From Galeruca laticollis (lineage: Eukaryota; Arthropoda; Insecta; Coleoptera; Chrysomelidae): 64,000 nt of DNA. A model generated the notes under the pieces. It was not told the origin of the DNA, searched no databases, and was given only the letters and a program-made list of their open reading frames with translations. The translations under genes and the position numbers were made by a program. Location: assembly GCA_963921935.1 (NCBI GenBank), contig OY998185.1, forward strand, positions 28,240,487 through 28,304,486, read 5' to 3'. Below are positions 53,898 through 64,000 of the stretch, piece after piece (positions within the stretch are counted from its first letter, which is position 1; every line of letters starts with the position of its first letter).

Positions 53898-54535
53898 TTG
53901 GATCATACAGAATCATTTTTATGTTTCAATAACTTAGCGGAACTTTTAAAAATAAAACACAATTTTTCAACGGCATACCACCACGAAGCGATAGGAAGTT
54001 GTGAAAAATTACACAGAACGTTTAATGAGTACATAAGAAACTTTATCAAAGATTCTAGAGATAACTGGTGCGAATTTGTAAAATTGTTTGCATATTGTTA
54101 TAATACAACACCAAACACGTATCACGGATACACTCCTTTTGAATTGTTATACGGTAGAAGACCCAACATACCAAAAATTTTTAATGTAGAAATAGAACTA
54201 TGTTACAATCTTGAAAGGTATGATAAAGAATTGAAATATAAGTTACAGTACGCGAATGAAAGAGCCAAGCAGTTTTTGATAAAAAATAAGTTAATTAGAG
54301 TAAATAAAAGCGGAAAGGAATCTTCACCCATAAACTTTAGGGTAGGGATTCAGTTATTTTGAAAAATGAGGAAAGGAATAAGTTCGATCCATATTATTTA
54401 GGTCCGTTCAAAATAACGGAAGTAAAAGGAGTAAACTGTGAGATTATATCTCAAAACAATAAAAAACAAATCGTTCATAAAAATCAGTTGTATAAATACC
54501 ATAACGAAAATATTTGTAAACAAGTAAGGTGAGAC
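53898..54535 (+). pseudogene. Gypsy integrase fragment and 3' end
   Basis: Plus strand: AELLKIKHNFSTAYHHEAIGSCEKLHRTFNEYIR (catalytic E region), NTTPNTYHGYTPFELLYGR and YNLERYDKELKYKLQYANERAK to 54362. After a frameshift come FDPYYLGPFKITEV...KKQIVHKNQLYKYH, the integrase C-terminus, with a stop at about 54531. A polypurine tract (CCAAGAGGGGATGATG) follows at 54636-54650, where an LTR starting TGTGATGATCCC may begin. It is a different gypsy lineage from that at 38.5-45 kb, and 5' truncated. Confidence 0.75.
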
Positions 54536-54956
54536 AGTAAACAGGCAAACAGTGTTTAAAAACAAGGCAATTAGTGAGAACTATTAACGTTATAGGTAGT
54601 ATCGAAAATTTATCGAGGATAATTTTTCTCTTCCAAGAGGGGATGATGTGATGATCCCAAAAGACATTATTCAACATGGTATAAAACTGTGTGTTTAGGA
54701 TAATGATACTTGCATATTATTCTAACATAGTATAAATTCTGCTGGCATTTCGATGTTAATGCCTCGATTTTTGTATGATAGGGAACGGAAATTACAGGAA
54801 AAATGGTAATGTCCTTTATATTTGCGTGAGGTTTGATTTTTAATTTGTTGTCTAGTAATATGCCTAGATACTTAAAATTGGGTTATGGACGAATCTGTTG
54901 ATTTTGGAGGAGAAAATTTTTTCAGTGGGTGATGAAACAGGATTAGTTGTGATTTT
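54536..54956. other. Gypsy 3' flank and a LINE scrap
   Basis: This contains the possible gypsy LTR start at about 54649 and a short minus-strand LINE thumb fragment (FKYLGILLDNKLKIKPHANIK) at about 54870-54810. Nothing else is recognisable. Confidence 0.45.
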
Positions 54957-55713
54957 GAATAACTGGTCTGAGGGTGAATATAGTAAATTTTAGGCAACAG
55001 TGCTCGAGACGCAAAAAAATCAGTTATGGAGCAGAACATGATAGAAATTAAAGGAATGTTTAAGCAGATAAATGAATAGCTGAGGAAAGTAGAAGAAATG
55101 CTGGATAGAAACACAGATGCAATTATAGAATTAAAAGAAGAAAACGGAAAATTGAAGAAATTAATCTCACAACAAGAGGAAATAATAGAGTCAATTGAAT
55201 ATGAGATTAGAAGAAATAACTTGATAATCCAGGGAATTGATGAAAAAGAAGGGGAAAGTGTAAATGAAGGGACAGCTAAAGTGGTAGGAATCCTTGAAAA
55301 AATGGGAATGCAGCTTTATGGCAACAGGGATCTAGTAAAGATCAAAAGATTGGGAGCATTTAAGGCGGGAAAGAATAAACCAATACTCATCAAAATAAAA
55401 TCATGGAACACAAAGATGGAAATATATGAACACACGAAGAACTTAAAAGGATCAAATATATGGATAAATAATGATTATACAAAGGCTGTTCGAGAGAAAA
55501 GAAAATACTGCATACCCATTATGAAGGAAGCCAGAGAACGATACTAATATACGATAAACTTAAAATCAATGGTATTAAATATGAATGGGAACATTTCAAA
55601 AGTCAGGAGACAGATATTCAAGAGGGATCGAAACGAACAGCAGCTGAGAGGTCACCGGAAAGTGTAAATGAGCAAATGAGAGGTCACCGGAAAGTGTAAA
55701 TGAGCAAATCAAG
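54957..55713 (+). pseudogene. RTE-like LINE, 5' end and ORF1, inverted relative to the next copy
   Basis: ORF1 starts at 55026 (MEQNM), hits a stop at about 55075, then runs open 55098-55547: a coiled coil (IELKEENGKLKKLISQQEEIIESIEYEIRRNNLIIQGI) and an RRM-like part (KIKRLGAFKAGKNKPILIKIKSW). The tail continues to 55713 with a 32-bp direct duplication (GAGAGGTCACCGGAAAGTGTAAATGAGCAAAT, twice, 55646-55709). It ends against the 3' end of the minus-strand copy. Confidence 0.8.
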
Positions 55714-55739
55714 AAAATCACCTCTTGATTATTTTGCTC

Positions 55740-58700
55740 TGCATTAGGGGATGGTATTTATAGTATGCTCGATACACTGCCTGTATGCGTTGTACAATTT
55801 CGTATTTCTTGTTATTTCTATTGTTAATGTTTTGCTGAGATATTTAAAGTTTTTGAATATTTCAAATCTATATTCCCCAATATCTATTGATTTATTTTCT
55901 TTATTGCCCCTGCCTCTTTGTACTTCCAGGTATTTTGTTTTTCCCTCATTAATTTCTAGTCCCCTTTTTCTGGCTTCTGTTATAATCGTTTGCAGCGTTT
56001 CTCGTAAACTTTTCTGGTCTCTTGCAATTATGGCTACATCATCTCCGTATGCCACTATTTGTGCCGATTTATTGATGACCGTACCAGGTAAATTACATTT
56101 TTTTATTATTCCGTCCACTATTACATTGAAAATTGCTGTTGAAAGTCCATCTCTATGTCTTACTCCGAGTTAATTTGGAGCCCTTTCGAAATACCTTCAT
56201 TCATTAGAACCTCTGCTTTGGAATTTATCATTGTCATTTCCACTAACTTTATAATTTTCTTGGGTACCTGCATTTAGAGTAAATCTGCTTTAATTTCATT
56301 TCGAAATAGGCTATCAAATGTTTGCTTAAAGTCGATAAATAATATATGCATCTTGATGTCCCGTTCATAACATTTTTCCACCATTTGACTTAGGATCTGG
56401 ATTGCATCGCTAGGTGATCTCCCCTGTCGAAATCCAAATTGGTACTCCCCTATACTAGTTTCAGTATGTTCTTTAAGTTTCTTCAGTATAATACTTGTAA
56501 GGATCTTACATGCAGTGTTTAATAATGTAATTTCTGTACAGTTCGAGCATATCCTTGGATCACCCTTCTTTAAAATTGGTACTGATAACCCTTCATTCCA
56601 TTCTCGTCGCATGGTTTCAGTTTCCCATATCTGAACTATGAGTTTATGTATCGCTGTCCCCATTTCATACCCTCCTTGCTGCAGAATTTCATTAACAATA
56701 CCTGGGCCCGCTGCTTTGTCCTGTTTTAAGCTATTTATTGTTTTCATAACTTCACTTTCTGGTGGTAGGTACTGTTTGTCCTACTCTATGTTGCTGTAGC
56801 TCGTTTCCCTCATTTTCTTCACTTATCACCTCTGATCTTGTTAGTGTTTTTATGAAATACTCCTCCCATTCTTTTTTATCTATATTGATCATGTTAGGTT
56901 TTCTGTTCTGCTTCCTAATGTATTGATATAGTTTCTCATTATTTTTATTTTCACTTTCCATTTTTTCCATTATTTGCTCAACCCATTTATTCTTTTTCTT
57001 TTTGATGAGAACATTTGATTCCTTCCTTATTCCTTTGTATTCCATGTAGTCTTGTTCTCTGGTTCTTCTTAGCCAATTAAGACTGGCTGTTTTCTTTTTC
57101 ACTACGATTTCTTCGCATACTTCGTCCCACCACTCATTTCTGTTAATTCTATTCTCTCTTCCAATTACCTTCTCTGCTGCATTAATACTGGCATTTTTAA
57201 TTCGGCTCCATTTGCTGTCAACTTCTGTGCCTTCTTTGAGTTCAATTAATTGTGCTTCTATCTCCTCCTGGTATTTCACTTGCTTTCCTCTTATGCTTTT
57301 TGTATTCCATTTTCGTCTTTTTATTAATTTCTTCGTTTGTTCCATTTTTCCTACGTTTAGTTTTGCTATTACCAGTATGTGGTCGGAATCTATATTTGCT
57401 CCTCTATATATGACCTTACGTCGTGAATAAGATTTGCTCTCTTTTTTGATATGGCAATATGATCGATTTGCTTCCCTCTTGTCATCCCGGCATCCACCAT
57501 GTGATTTTGTGCTCCTGTATATGCTCAAATTTGGTGCTGACTATAGACAGATTCATCGACATTGCTAGATTGCATAATCTCGTTCCATTTTCATTAGTTG
57601 CATTATGAACTTCACCTGATACTTGTTAGAAATGTGTCTCCTTTCTGATTTGCGCATTCAGATCTCCCAGTAAAATAACCGAGTCATGTTTTGGGGTTTC
57701 TTCACTGATCCTTTCAAGTTCCTTATAGAATAAGTTTTTGTCTTCCTCATCCACATCTTCTGTAGGGGCATTTGCGTTTATTAATGTTATATTGACCGCT
57801 CTGTTTTTTATTCTTTGATATGATATTCGACCGTTTACCTTTTTGGACATTATTACATTTATTTTGAACTTTTTATTTATTAAAAATCCTTTTGCTGTAT
57901 CCTTCCTTCTCTTCTCCAAAGTAAGACATTGTATACTCTTTCTTATCTATTAGCCCTTCTCCTTTCCACCTAATTTCTTGTAGTGCCATGACTGCAATAT
58001 TGTATTTCCTTCATTTGTTTAATTGCCTCCTCCATTTTTGCTGTAGCCAACAAAGTTTTAACATTCCACGTCCCAATTCATATAAAATTCCGCATTTTCT
58101 TCCTTTTTGTATTTTTTTTATTGCTTGCTATTATCCTTTTCATTGCCATATTCCCGCCGAATTGTCCGTCCGTTCATCTTTTTCTATTAGGTTTTTTTGG
58201 TATGCCCTGGTAATTTTCTTAATTTGCTCATTTACACTTTCTGGTGACCTCTCAGCTGCTGTTCGTTTCGATCCCTCGTGAATATCTGTCTCCTGACTTT
58301 TGAAATGTTTCCATCCATATTAAATGCCATTGATTTCAAGTCTATCATATTTTAGTATCGCTTTATGCCCTTGTTCTCTGGCTTCCTTGAGGTATATTCT
58401 TTTCTCTTGAACTGCCTCTGTATATTCATTACGTATTCATATATTTGATCCTATTAAGTTCTTCGTGTGTTGATATATTTCCATCTTTGTGTTCCATGAT
58501 TTTAGTTTGATGAGTATTGGTCTCTTTTTTGCTGCCTTAAATGCTCTCAGTCTTTTGATCTCTACTAGATCCCTTTTGCCATCAAGATGCATTCCCATTT
58601 TACAAGGATTCCTACCACTTTCGCTGTCCCTTCTTTTACCCTTTCCCCTTCTTTGTCATCAATTCCCTGGATTACCAAGTTATTTCTCCTAATCTCATAT

Positions 58701-58960
58701 TCAATTGACTCTATTCTTTCCTCTTGTTGTGAGATTAATTTCATCAATTTTCCGTTTTCTTCATTTAATTCTATAATTGCATCTGTGTTTCTGTCCTGCT
58801 CTTCTTCTACTTTCCTCAGCTGTTCATTTATCTGCTTAAACATTTCTTTCATGTTCTGCTCCATAACTGATATTTTTACGTCTCCAGCACTGTTGCCTAA
58901 AAGTTACTATATTTTACCCTCAGACTAGTTATTCGAGCTGGCTTACTTCTCAGTTACAGA
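55740..58960 (-). pseudogene. RTE-like LINE, ORF1, endonuclease and RT (broken)
   Basis: ORF1 runs from 58864 (MEQNMKEMFKQINEQLRKVEEEQ..., the same protein as at 55026) to about 58100 with frameshifts. The endonuclease (about 58090-57400) shows IAVMALQEIRW, ITLINANAPTED and VILLGDLNAQIRKE, then GANIDSDHILVIAKL. The RT (56747-55744) shows KAAGPGIVNEILQQGG, VPILKKGD, YQFGFRQGRSPSDAIQ, FIDFKQTFDS and AYGDDVAIIA. The endonuclease and RT text is of the type often annotated as craniofacial development protein 2 or endonuclease-reverse transcriptase in insect gene sets. Multiple lesions make it non-functional. Confidence 0.85.
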
Positions 58961-59197
58961 ACTTGTTCTTAAGCCGACTCTGTTATTTTTATTTCAACTT
59001 TGTTGGATATATCTTGTTCTGGTTAATTGCTATTGTTTTTGTTAATTTATTTTAATTTACTTAATTGATATTATGGCATTCAAGCTTTCTACTCACCGTT
59101 TTTTTAATGAATCTGTTATGAAGTTTGTTTTTAGTCACCACTTACACATACCCTCTCACACAATTTTATGATAAGAGTAAACTTCCACTGATATTTG

Positions 59198-60495
59198 TTA
59201 GCTTGCCAGGACCGGACTCCCCTTGTCAATAGTTCTCGGAAATAAACACCAGTACCACTTTTTACCTCTAATCGCAATATAATGTTTCTCTAAAAGGCAG
59301 TCATGGTGATCCACTCCCCCCATACACTGATTGTAGTTATGGATCTGTCGAGGTTGAGGGACTAACATATCTGTTTTCTCTTTTCCATTCCATCGTGTAA
59401 CTGTAGCAAGTGGCTCTATCTGATCAACATTCGTGGACATTGAAACACACTTATTATTGTTCTACTTAACCAGTAAAACTTCGTTTCTGGTATCAAATAT
59501 AAAGTCATGATCAACGATTTTGTTTTTCCAAGACTTTAGTTGACTCAACCACACACTGTGCGGTTCGATTTTCTCTAATTGTATCTGTAGCTCTAAACTT
59601 CAGTTCCTTCAGCTTGCAAAATAAGGCCTGCCTACTGAAAAAATTGTCAAAATATACACAGTAGCTCTTCGGATTTTCCACATTTCTAAAATTACTCTGG
59701 CACCTAATGGTTATGTTTTTTATTTGCTTCTTTTCCACAGTAAAATGAAAAAGAAAAGCAGTAGCCGTCTTCACCACACATTGCCCAAAACTTATAACCA
59801 AAATAAATTGGATTTGATTGAATAAATTGCTCTAACGAGTGCCGACCATAATACCTTACAATAATTTCATCGTTAGATTTTCCTGAAAAACTCCAAATTT
59901 GTGAATATTTTTGTTCACCTTTTCGAACAATGTTCTATGTTTGAAGACTTTGTCACTTTTGTTGTCTTTAGCCGTTGTGTTATCAATAAAATGAATACTT
60001 GATTTTATTTGAAGATAGGCATTTCTACTAAAAGCATTATTTACAATGTATTGGCTTAATCTTCTTCAGCGGACCAATAAGCCCTTCCTTGATGGCAGCT
60101 AATGATATCCACTGAATACGAGAAAACCAATGATATTTTGATATCATCTTTAGTGATCATAAATACGTGGCGATTTTTTCGAGTTGCAGCACACCTCTGG
60201 TAGTTTCTTCCGTGACCATATCAAATATGTCGTCCTCAAAATTGTTGAAATAAGTTTACAGTAGTCAACTTATTCAAAGATGATTTTAGATTATTCTCTG
60301 CTTCGAGAAATTCTTGTTCCGGGCCCCAGACAGTATACTTTGGTTGTGTCTTCGTCCAGTTAGGCTGTAGTTTTTTGATCTTTGGTTTCTTTTAATCAGG
60401 AACATGACTTGTTGACAGCAAGATATCTTCTTCATTATTGTCTTCAGGTTTCTTGGGCTGTATTTCTTTGTAGCCGGCCACATCTGTGAAAGCAA
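59198..60495 (-). pseudogene. piggyBac-like transposase (PGBD type), decayed
   Basis: Minus strand: SYCVYFDNFFSRQALFCKLKELKFRATDTIRENR (59801-59511) carries the DNFF catalytic D. Then come PLATVTRWNGKEKTDMLVPQPRQIHNYNQCMGGVDHHD and RGKKWYWCLF (59440-59198) with the MGGVD block. The upstream N-terminal part up to 60495 is fragmentary. It is a different family from the piggyBac at 19974-26882. Stops and frameshifts are frequent. Confidence 0.8.
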
Positions 60496-60559
60496 TGTCT
60501 CTTATAAGTTGTAGATAAACGAACTACTAAGGGTTATAAAATCAAACTAAAGACTAAAC

Positions 60560-62700
60560 CTAAACTTACTCATTTGTGTTTTGAAATCTGGATTCTGATT
60601 TATTCTGTATTCTCTGTATAGCCTTCTCCTATCAGTCTAAGTATTAACGGCGGTAATTCGTGGGTATCAGTCTGGTTTTTAATTTTAGGAGAATGTTCCA
60701 AGATTGTCTCAGATAGTTTTTTGTTGAAGTGTATAATATTTTCTCTAGAGATTTTGTGGTATGTATTTACATAATTATTCATTATTTCATTTACTTTCTC
60801 AATGAGGAACTTTTTCAGATTATATTTATCAGCTGTTGTATACTGGCTTGGATTAATGTCTATGTCTAGTTCCAATGTTATGCTCAAATGATTTGAACCG
60901 TGATCTGGTGTTACCTCAACATTGTAGATGTTGTTTTTAAGATTTTCTGTGTGCAATAATATATCTGGTGTAGTGTCTCTCCCCTGTTCTCTTAAAAAAG
61001 TGTCTGTATTTTGTATAAAAGTGATTTGTTTCTTTTTTTCTCATTGATATTCATATCTCCTATAATAAGACAATATTTATACAAGGCGGCTTTTGTGAAA
61101 ATTGTGTCTTCTATGTTAGATGTAGGGTGAATGTATACTAAGAATATGTGTATTCGGTCGTCTTTAATGTAAATGGAATTGAAAAGTGAATGGTTTCGTT
61201 TAGATGATTAATTGCAAACGAATATTATTATTTAACTGAATTAGCTTCCTCCTCGTGCTTTGTTGGTTATTAACTTTCCTATTTGGGACTGAACATTCCA
61301 ATTTTTGTATGATATGTTAGTATCTTTATTTATAAGTGTTTCTACAAACAGTGTACAATTGGTTTAATTTGTTTCAATAAAGTTATTGATAATATGTTTT
61401 CTTTTGTGTGTTTGTCGATAGGTCTTCTTGGAATTCACTCTCAGGGTCATATAAATCAAATATTAATATGTACATATGGCTACCGAAGAACAACATCTGT
61501 GTGTCTATGTTGAAGTTATTTAAAAATGGTTTTCTTAATTTTTGTATGAATTCTGGTCTATTTTCATACATGTTTTTTATCGTTAAGGGTGTTAGTGTAA
61601 GTATTAGTAATGAAATCTAGAGTTGTAATTGCATTATGGATTTTAGATTTTTTAATTTCATTTGTAAGTTCTGCGGATTATTTAACAGAGATGTTTGGAA
61701 TGTTTCAGTAGGTTTTGTTGCTCTGTTTGGACAGCGAAAAGACTAGGCTTGATGGTTGGCAGAGCCACATGAGAGACATTTGGTTTCCAAAGCATTTGCT
61801 ACATTCATAATTTTCATTGATGTTTATTGTTTGGAGGAGAAAGGAGGCACATCTGGTGCAAGGGATGGGTGCAGGATTAGGAGCTAGACTGGGGTAAACC
61901 GGGTAGTGATATAGTTTGAAAAATATTCCGTTAGAAAGGAGATGTTCAGAAGTTTTTTGATTAGGGGTAATAATTCTAATTAGTTTGGTGGGTTTGTCAG
62001 TATTTTTAGCTACAATTCTTTTGCAGTACCTATGTTTAATTTCATATGCAACATTAGCTATAACTACTGAGCAAGAATCTTGTTGTGATTGTTTTTGTGG
62101 AATTTTATTAGTATTTGTTTGTTTGTAGCTTGCTACTATGTGTTATTTTTTAGTTTTTCTAAGATGTCTACCACCGTGTTATTTTTTAGTTTTTCTAAGA
62201 TGTCTACCACCCTATTTTTTTCATTATTAGTTTTTAGATGAAATCCTATTTTTGTTTTGATTATTACATCATCGTTAGAATTCGTGGATTCAACTTGCAT
62301 CTGCAAATGATGTTCTGTCTATTGTGGTTTGGAATTGTTGTTGAAAAATAAAATAAATTATCGTATTTCTTATTTGTAATAGTCTTCATTTCATCTAATA
62401 GGTTAAATGTTTTATGTTTGTTGTGATTTATAGGTTGGTTAATAATATTGAATAGTTTTTGTTGGTGTGGGTTGCTTTTTGTTTAATTATCTCTTTGTGT
62501 TTTAGTCTGTGCGCTTGGTGTACAACCTTTAAAATCATATTCTTTTTGTTGGATATGTTTTTTGGGTTACATGATCTTTTTCGTTTTATTCTTACTTATG
62601 TGCAAGTTCCGTTGTCATCTACCTCTATTTCCGAGTAGAATCCATCATTTTCCGAAGACATCGCACTTTTTGTATAAAAACACGGTGACTATAATATATC
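60560..62700 (-). pseudogene. LINE: ORF1 with zinc knuckle and endonuclease, 3' truncated
   Basis: Minus strand from about 62700: an eroded ORF1. At about 61800-61730 is a knuckle CLSCGSANHQA(stop)SFRC. The endonuclease follows (about 61570-60880): MLFFGSHMYILIFDLY, YIHPTSNIEDT, CLIIGDMNINEK, DTTPDILLHTENL and VEVTPDHGSNHLSITLEL. A pre-RT linker runs to 60600. No RT is found; the element breaks near 60560. A 31-bp direct duplication (TTTTTCTAAGATGTCTACCACC-containing) lies at about 62138-62210 in ORF1. Confidence 0.65.
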
Positions 62701-63780
62701 TATCATATCCCTTTTCTAGCAAGGTTGGTCGATCTCCACTGCCAGTTTGCCTACGTTTTTAATTTCTCTTTATAGATTCTATTCTATACTTCAGTTGTCT
62801 TATTATTCAACTGAATTGAGTTTATATACTCTCATGTCTTGTCTAATCTGACACTCTTTGAATCGCTGCTATCCTCAATAGTTTTTCCTTTTAATTTTCA
62901 ATATTGGTTTTATTTAAAGGTTCATTCTGTATATTTGGTTCCCAACTGAGCTCTTCTCTTTAATTGGAAGTTTTTATATTCATCGGTCTTATTGTTGGAC
63001 TTGTAACTTTTTTAGATTCTACAATTTGTTGCAACTATTATTGTGTACAATTTTTATATCCTTGCTGTTCTATCATTTATTTTTGTTTAATAAATTTTTT
63101 TGCATCCATAATTTCCACTTTTTGCTATTGCTGTTCCATTATATTAATATTTCTTTTAATTCTGAGTGTGAAGGTTTTTTTAGAATAATCTGTATAAATT
63201 AAAAATACTTTTGCAGGTAACATTCATTTACATAATTTATTGATAATAAAACAAAACTCACATTACAAAGTATGACTTTTTTGCTGTATATTACTAGTTA
63301 TCACCAGAATATGACAGTTATGGTTTCATTTGAAATTAATGTGTTATGTAAAACAAATTTTAATGTGCATTTTTATCAAAGTCGAGGATAACACAAACAT
63401 TCTGAAACATGAAAAAAATTTTTTCTAATATATTCATAGATGTAGGAAACAAATTTTAAGATAAATTAATTTTTGCTCTAAAAATGTGTTTCATTCTTAA
63501 TGGGAGAACTGCATTATGTTGTATTTTCTATTTTATTTCTCATGGTACCAAACATTTTCAAGATTCTTTATCAGTTCCACCAACGACTTTACACTTTGTC
63601 AAAAACTTTGCGTTCCACCAACAACAATATATTTTGCAAAGCCAAACTAAATTGAAAAATGCCAAAACTTTGCAATATATTTTATTATTGTGTTCCACCA
63701 TTATAAACTAAGTGACAAGTGAAAAGTCAAATATCCAAACAAAGTGTTTTTGTCATTTTTCATTTTGTACAAAGTTAAGT
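62701..63780. other. ABCF1 intron 5, distal non-coding stretch
   Basis: No gene supported. Repeated GTTCCACCA / TTTGCAAAGC-like words occur at about 63570-63700 and may be the 5' region of a Harbinger-type or related element that follows. Confidence 0.4.
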
Positions 63781-63788
63781 GTAGAAAG

Positions 63789-63920
63789 TTGGAAGAAATA
63801 TTTTCCAGTGAAGATTCCAGTGATGATTCCAGTGATAATGAGGAAAACAATGAAAGGCCAAGAAGAGTGTATAAAGAAAGAATAAATTTTGTGATTGAAA
63901 ATAATTTTTACTACAAATAA
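63789..63920 (+). pseudogene. Possible Harbinger (PIF)-type transposase N-terminal scrap
   Basis: The frame 63792-63920 reads EEIFSSEDSSDDSSDNEENNERPRRVYKERINF and ends at a stop soon after. An acidic/serine N-terminus followed by RPRRxYxERxN is the usual opening of Harbinger transposases (ALP1-like), but no start codon, HTH or catalytic block is seen before the window ends. Weak assignment. Confidence 0.3.
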
Positions 63921-64000
63921 TCATTTAGATTCACTAGAATACAAGTTCAATTTATATTGTTTGGCATTGGGTATTATATACAACCCAACATCATGAGAAG

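Noticed and set aside
62562..63188. Hydrophobic short frames near the right edge
   Set aside because: T-rich sequence gives hydrophobic translations by chance; no start context or homology.
63484..63711. 75-residue plus-strand frame
   Set aside because: It overlaps repeated GTTCCACCA words and has no recognisable domain.
52697..64000. Search for the next ABCF1 exon (SGGW signature, Walker B)
   Set aside because: No matching sequence was found in any plus-strand frame; the exon must lie beyond the window.

Overview
This is an AT-rich animal nuclear window, almost certainly from an insect. Nothing in it looks bacterial: there are spliced genes, introns full of transposons, and arthropod-type elements (Penelope, piggyBac, Tc1/mariner relatives, LINEs with DUF4780 or zinc-knuckle ORF1s, gypsy). 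A beetle or similar large-genome insect is a guess from the element mix.

Host genes. Two conserved genes lie head to head. On the minus strand, 1365-1482 is the first coding exon of a Gq-type G-protein alpha subunit; the rest of the gene lies beyond the left edge. On the plus strand, starting at 3922, is an ABCF1-type ABC ATPase (translation and ribosome factor). Five coding exons are visible: 3922-4090, 4151-4222, 33077-33405, 33462-34036 and 52378-52696. They join in phase to give 488 residues, up to the middle of the first nucleotide-binding domain. The gene continues past the right edge. Introns 1 and 3 are about 60 bp, while introns 2 and 4 are about 28.9 and 18.3 kb and intron 5 is over 11.3 kb. 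Nearly all other content of the window is mobile DNA inside these introns.

Layout. 1-3.9 kb: Gq intron and intergenic repeats, including a TIR element next to a hairpin. 4.2-33 kb (intron 2): decayed mariner-type elements; a hammerhead-like motif (8388-8427); an intact DD41D transposon (10281-12157) and a rearranged second copy (17.3-18.9 kb); a Penelope-like element split by a piggyBac that is itself split by a LINE (19.0-27.5 kb, with exact TTAA and 7-bp target duplications); a large foldback (27.6-28.3 kb); another transposase fragment; and two LINE pieces. 34-52.4 kb (intron 4): a LINE inside a hAT remnant; a gypsy retrotransposon (38.5-45.0 kb) whose pol carries an extra macro domain and a CCCH zinc finger after integrase; a 308-bp near-perfect palindrome inserted in its LTR; an apparently intact DD82E transposon (46.6-49.6 kb); and an endonuclease-deleted LINE next to exon 5. 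52.7-64 kb (intron 5): hAT, gypsy, RTE-like LINE (two inverted copies), piggyBac, another LINE, and a Harbinger-like fragment.

The most interesting signals are the gypsy macro-domain/CCCH module and a set of hammerhead-ribozyme-like motifs. The motifs recur in otherwise different repeats, with changed but still paired stems and self-complementary stem III segments.
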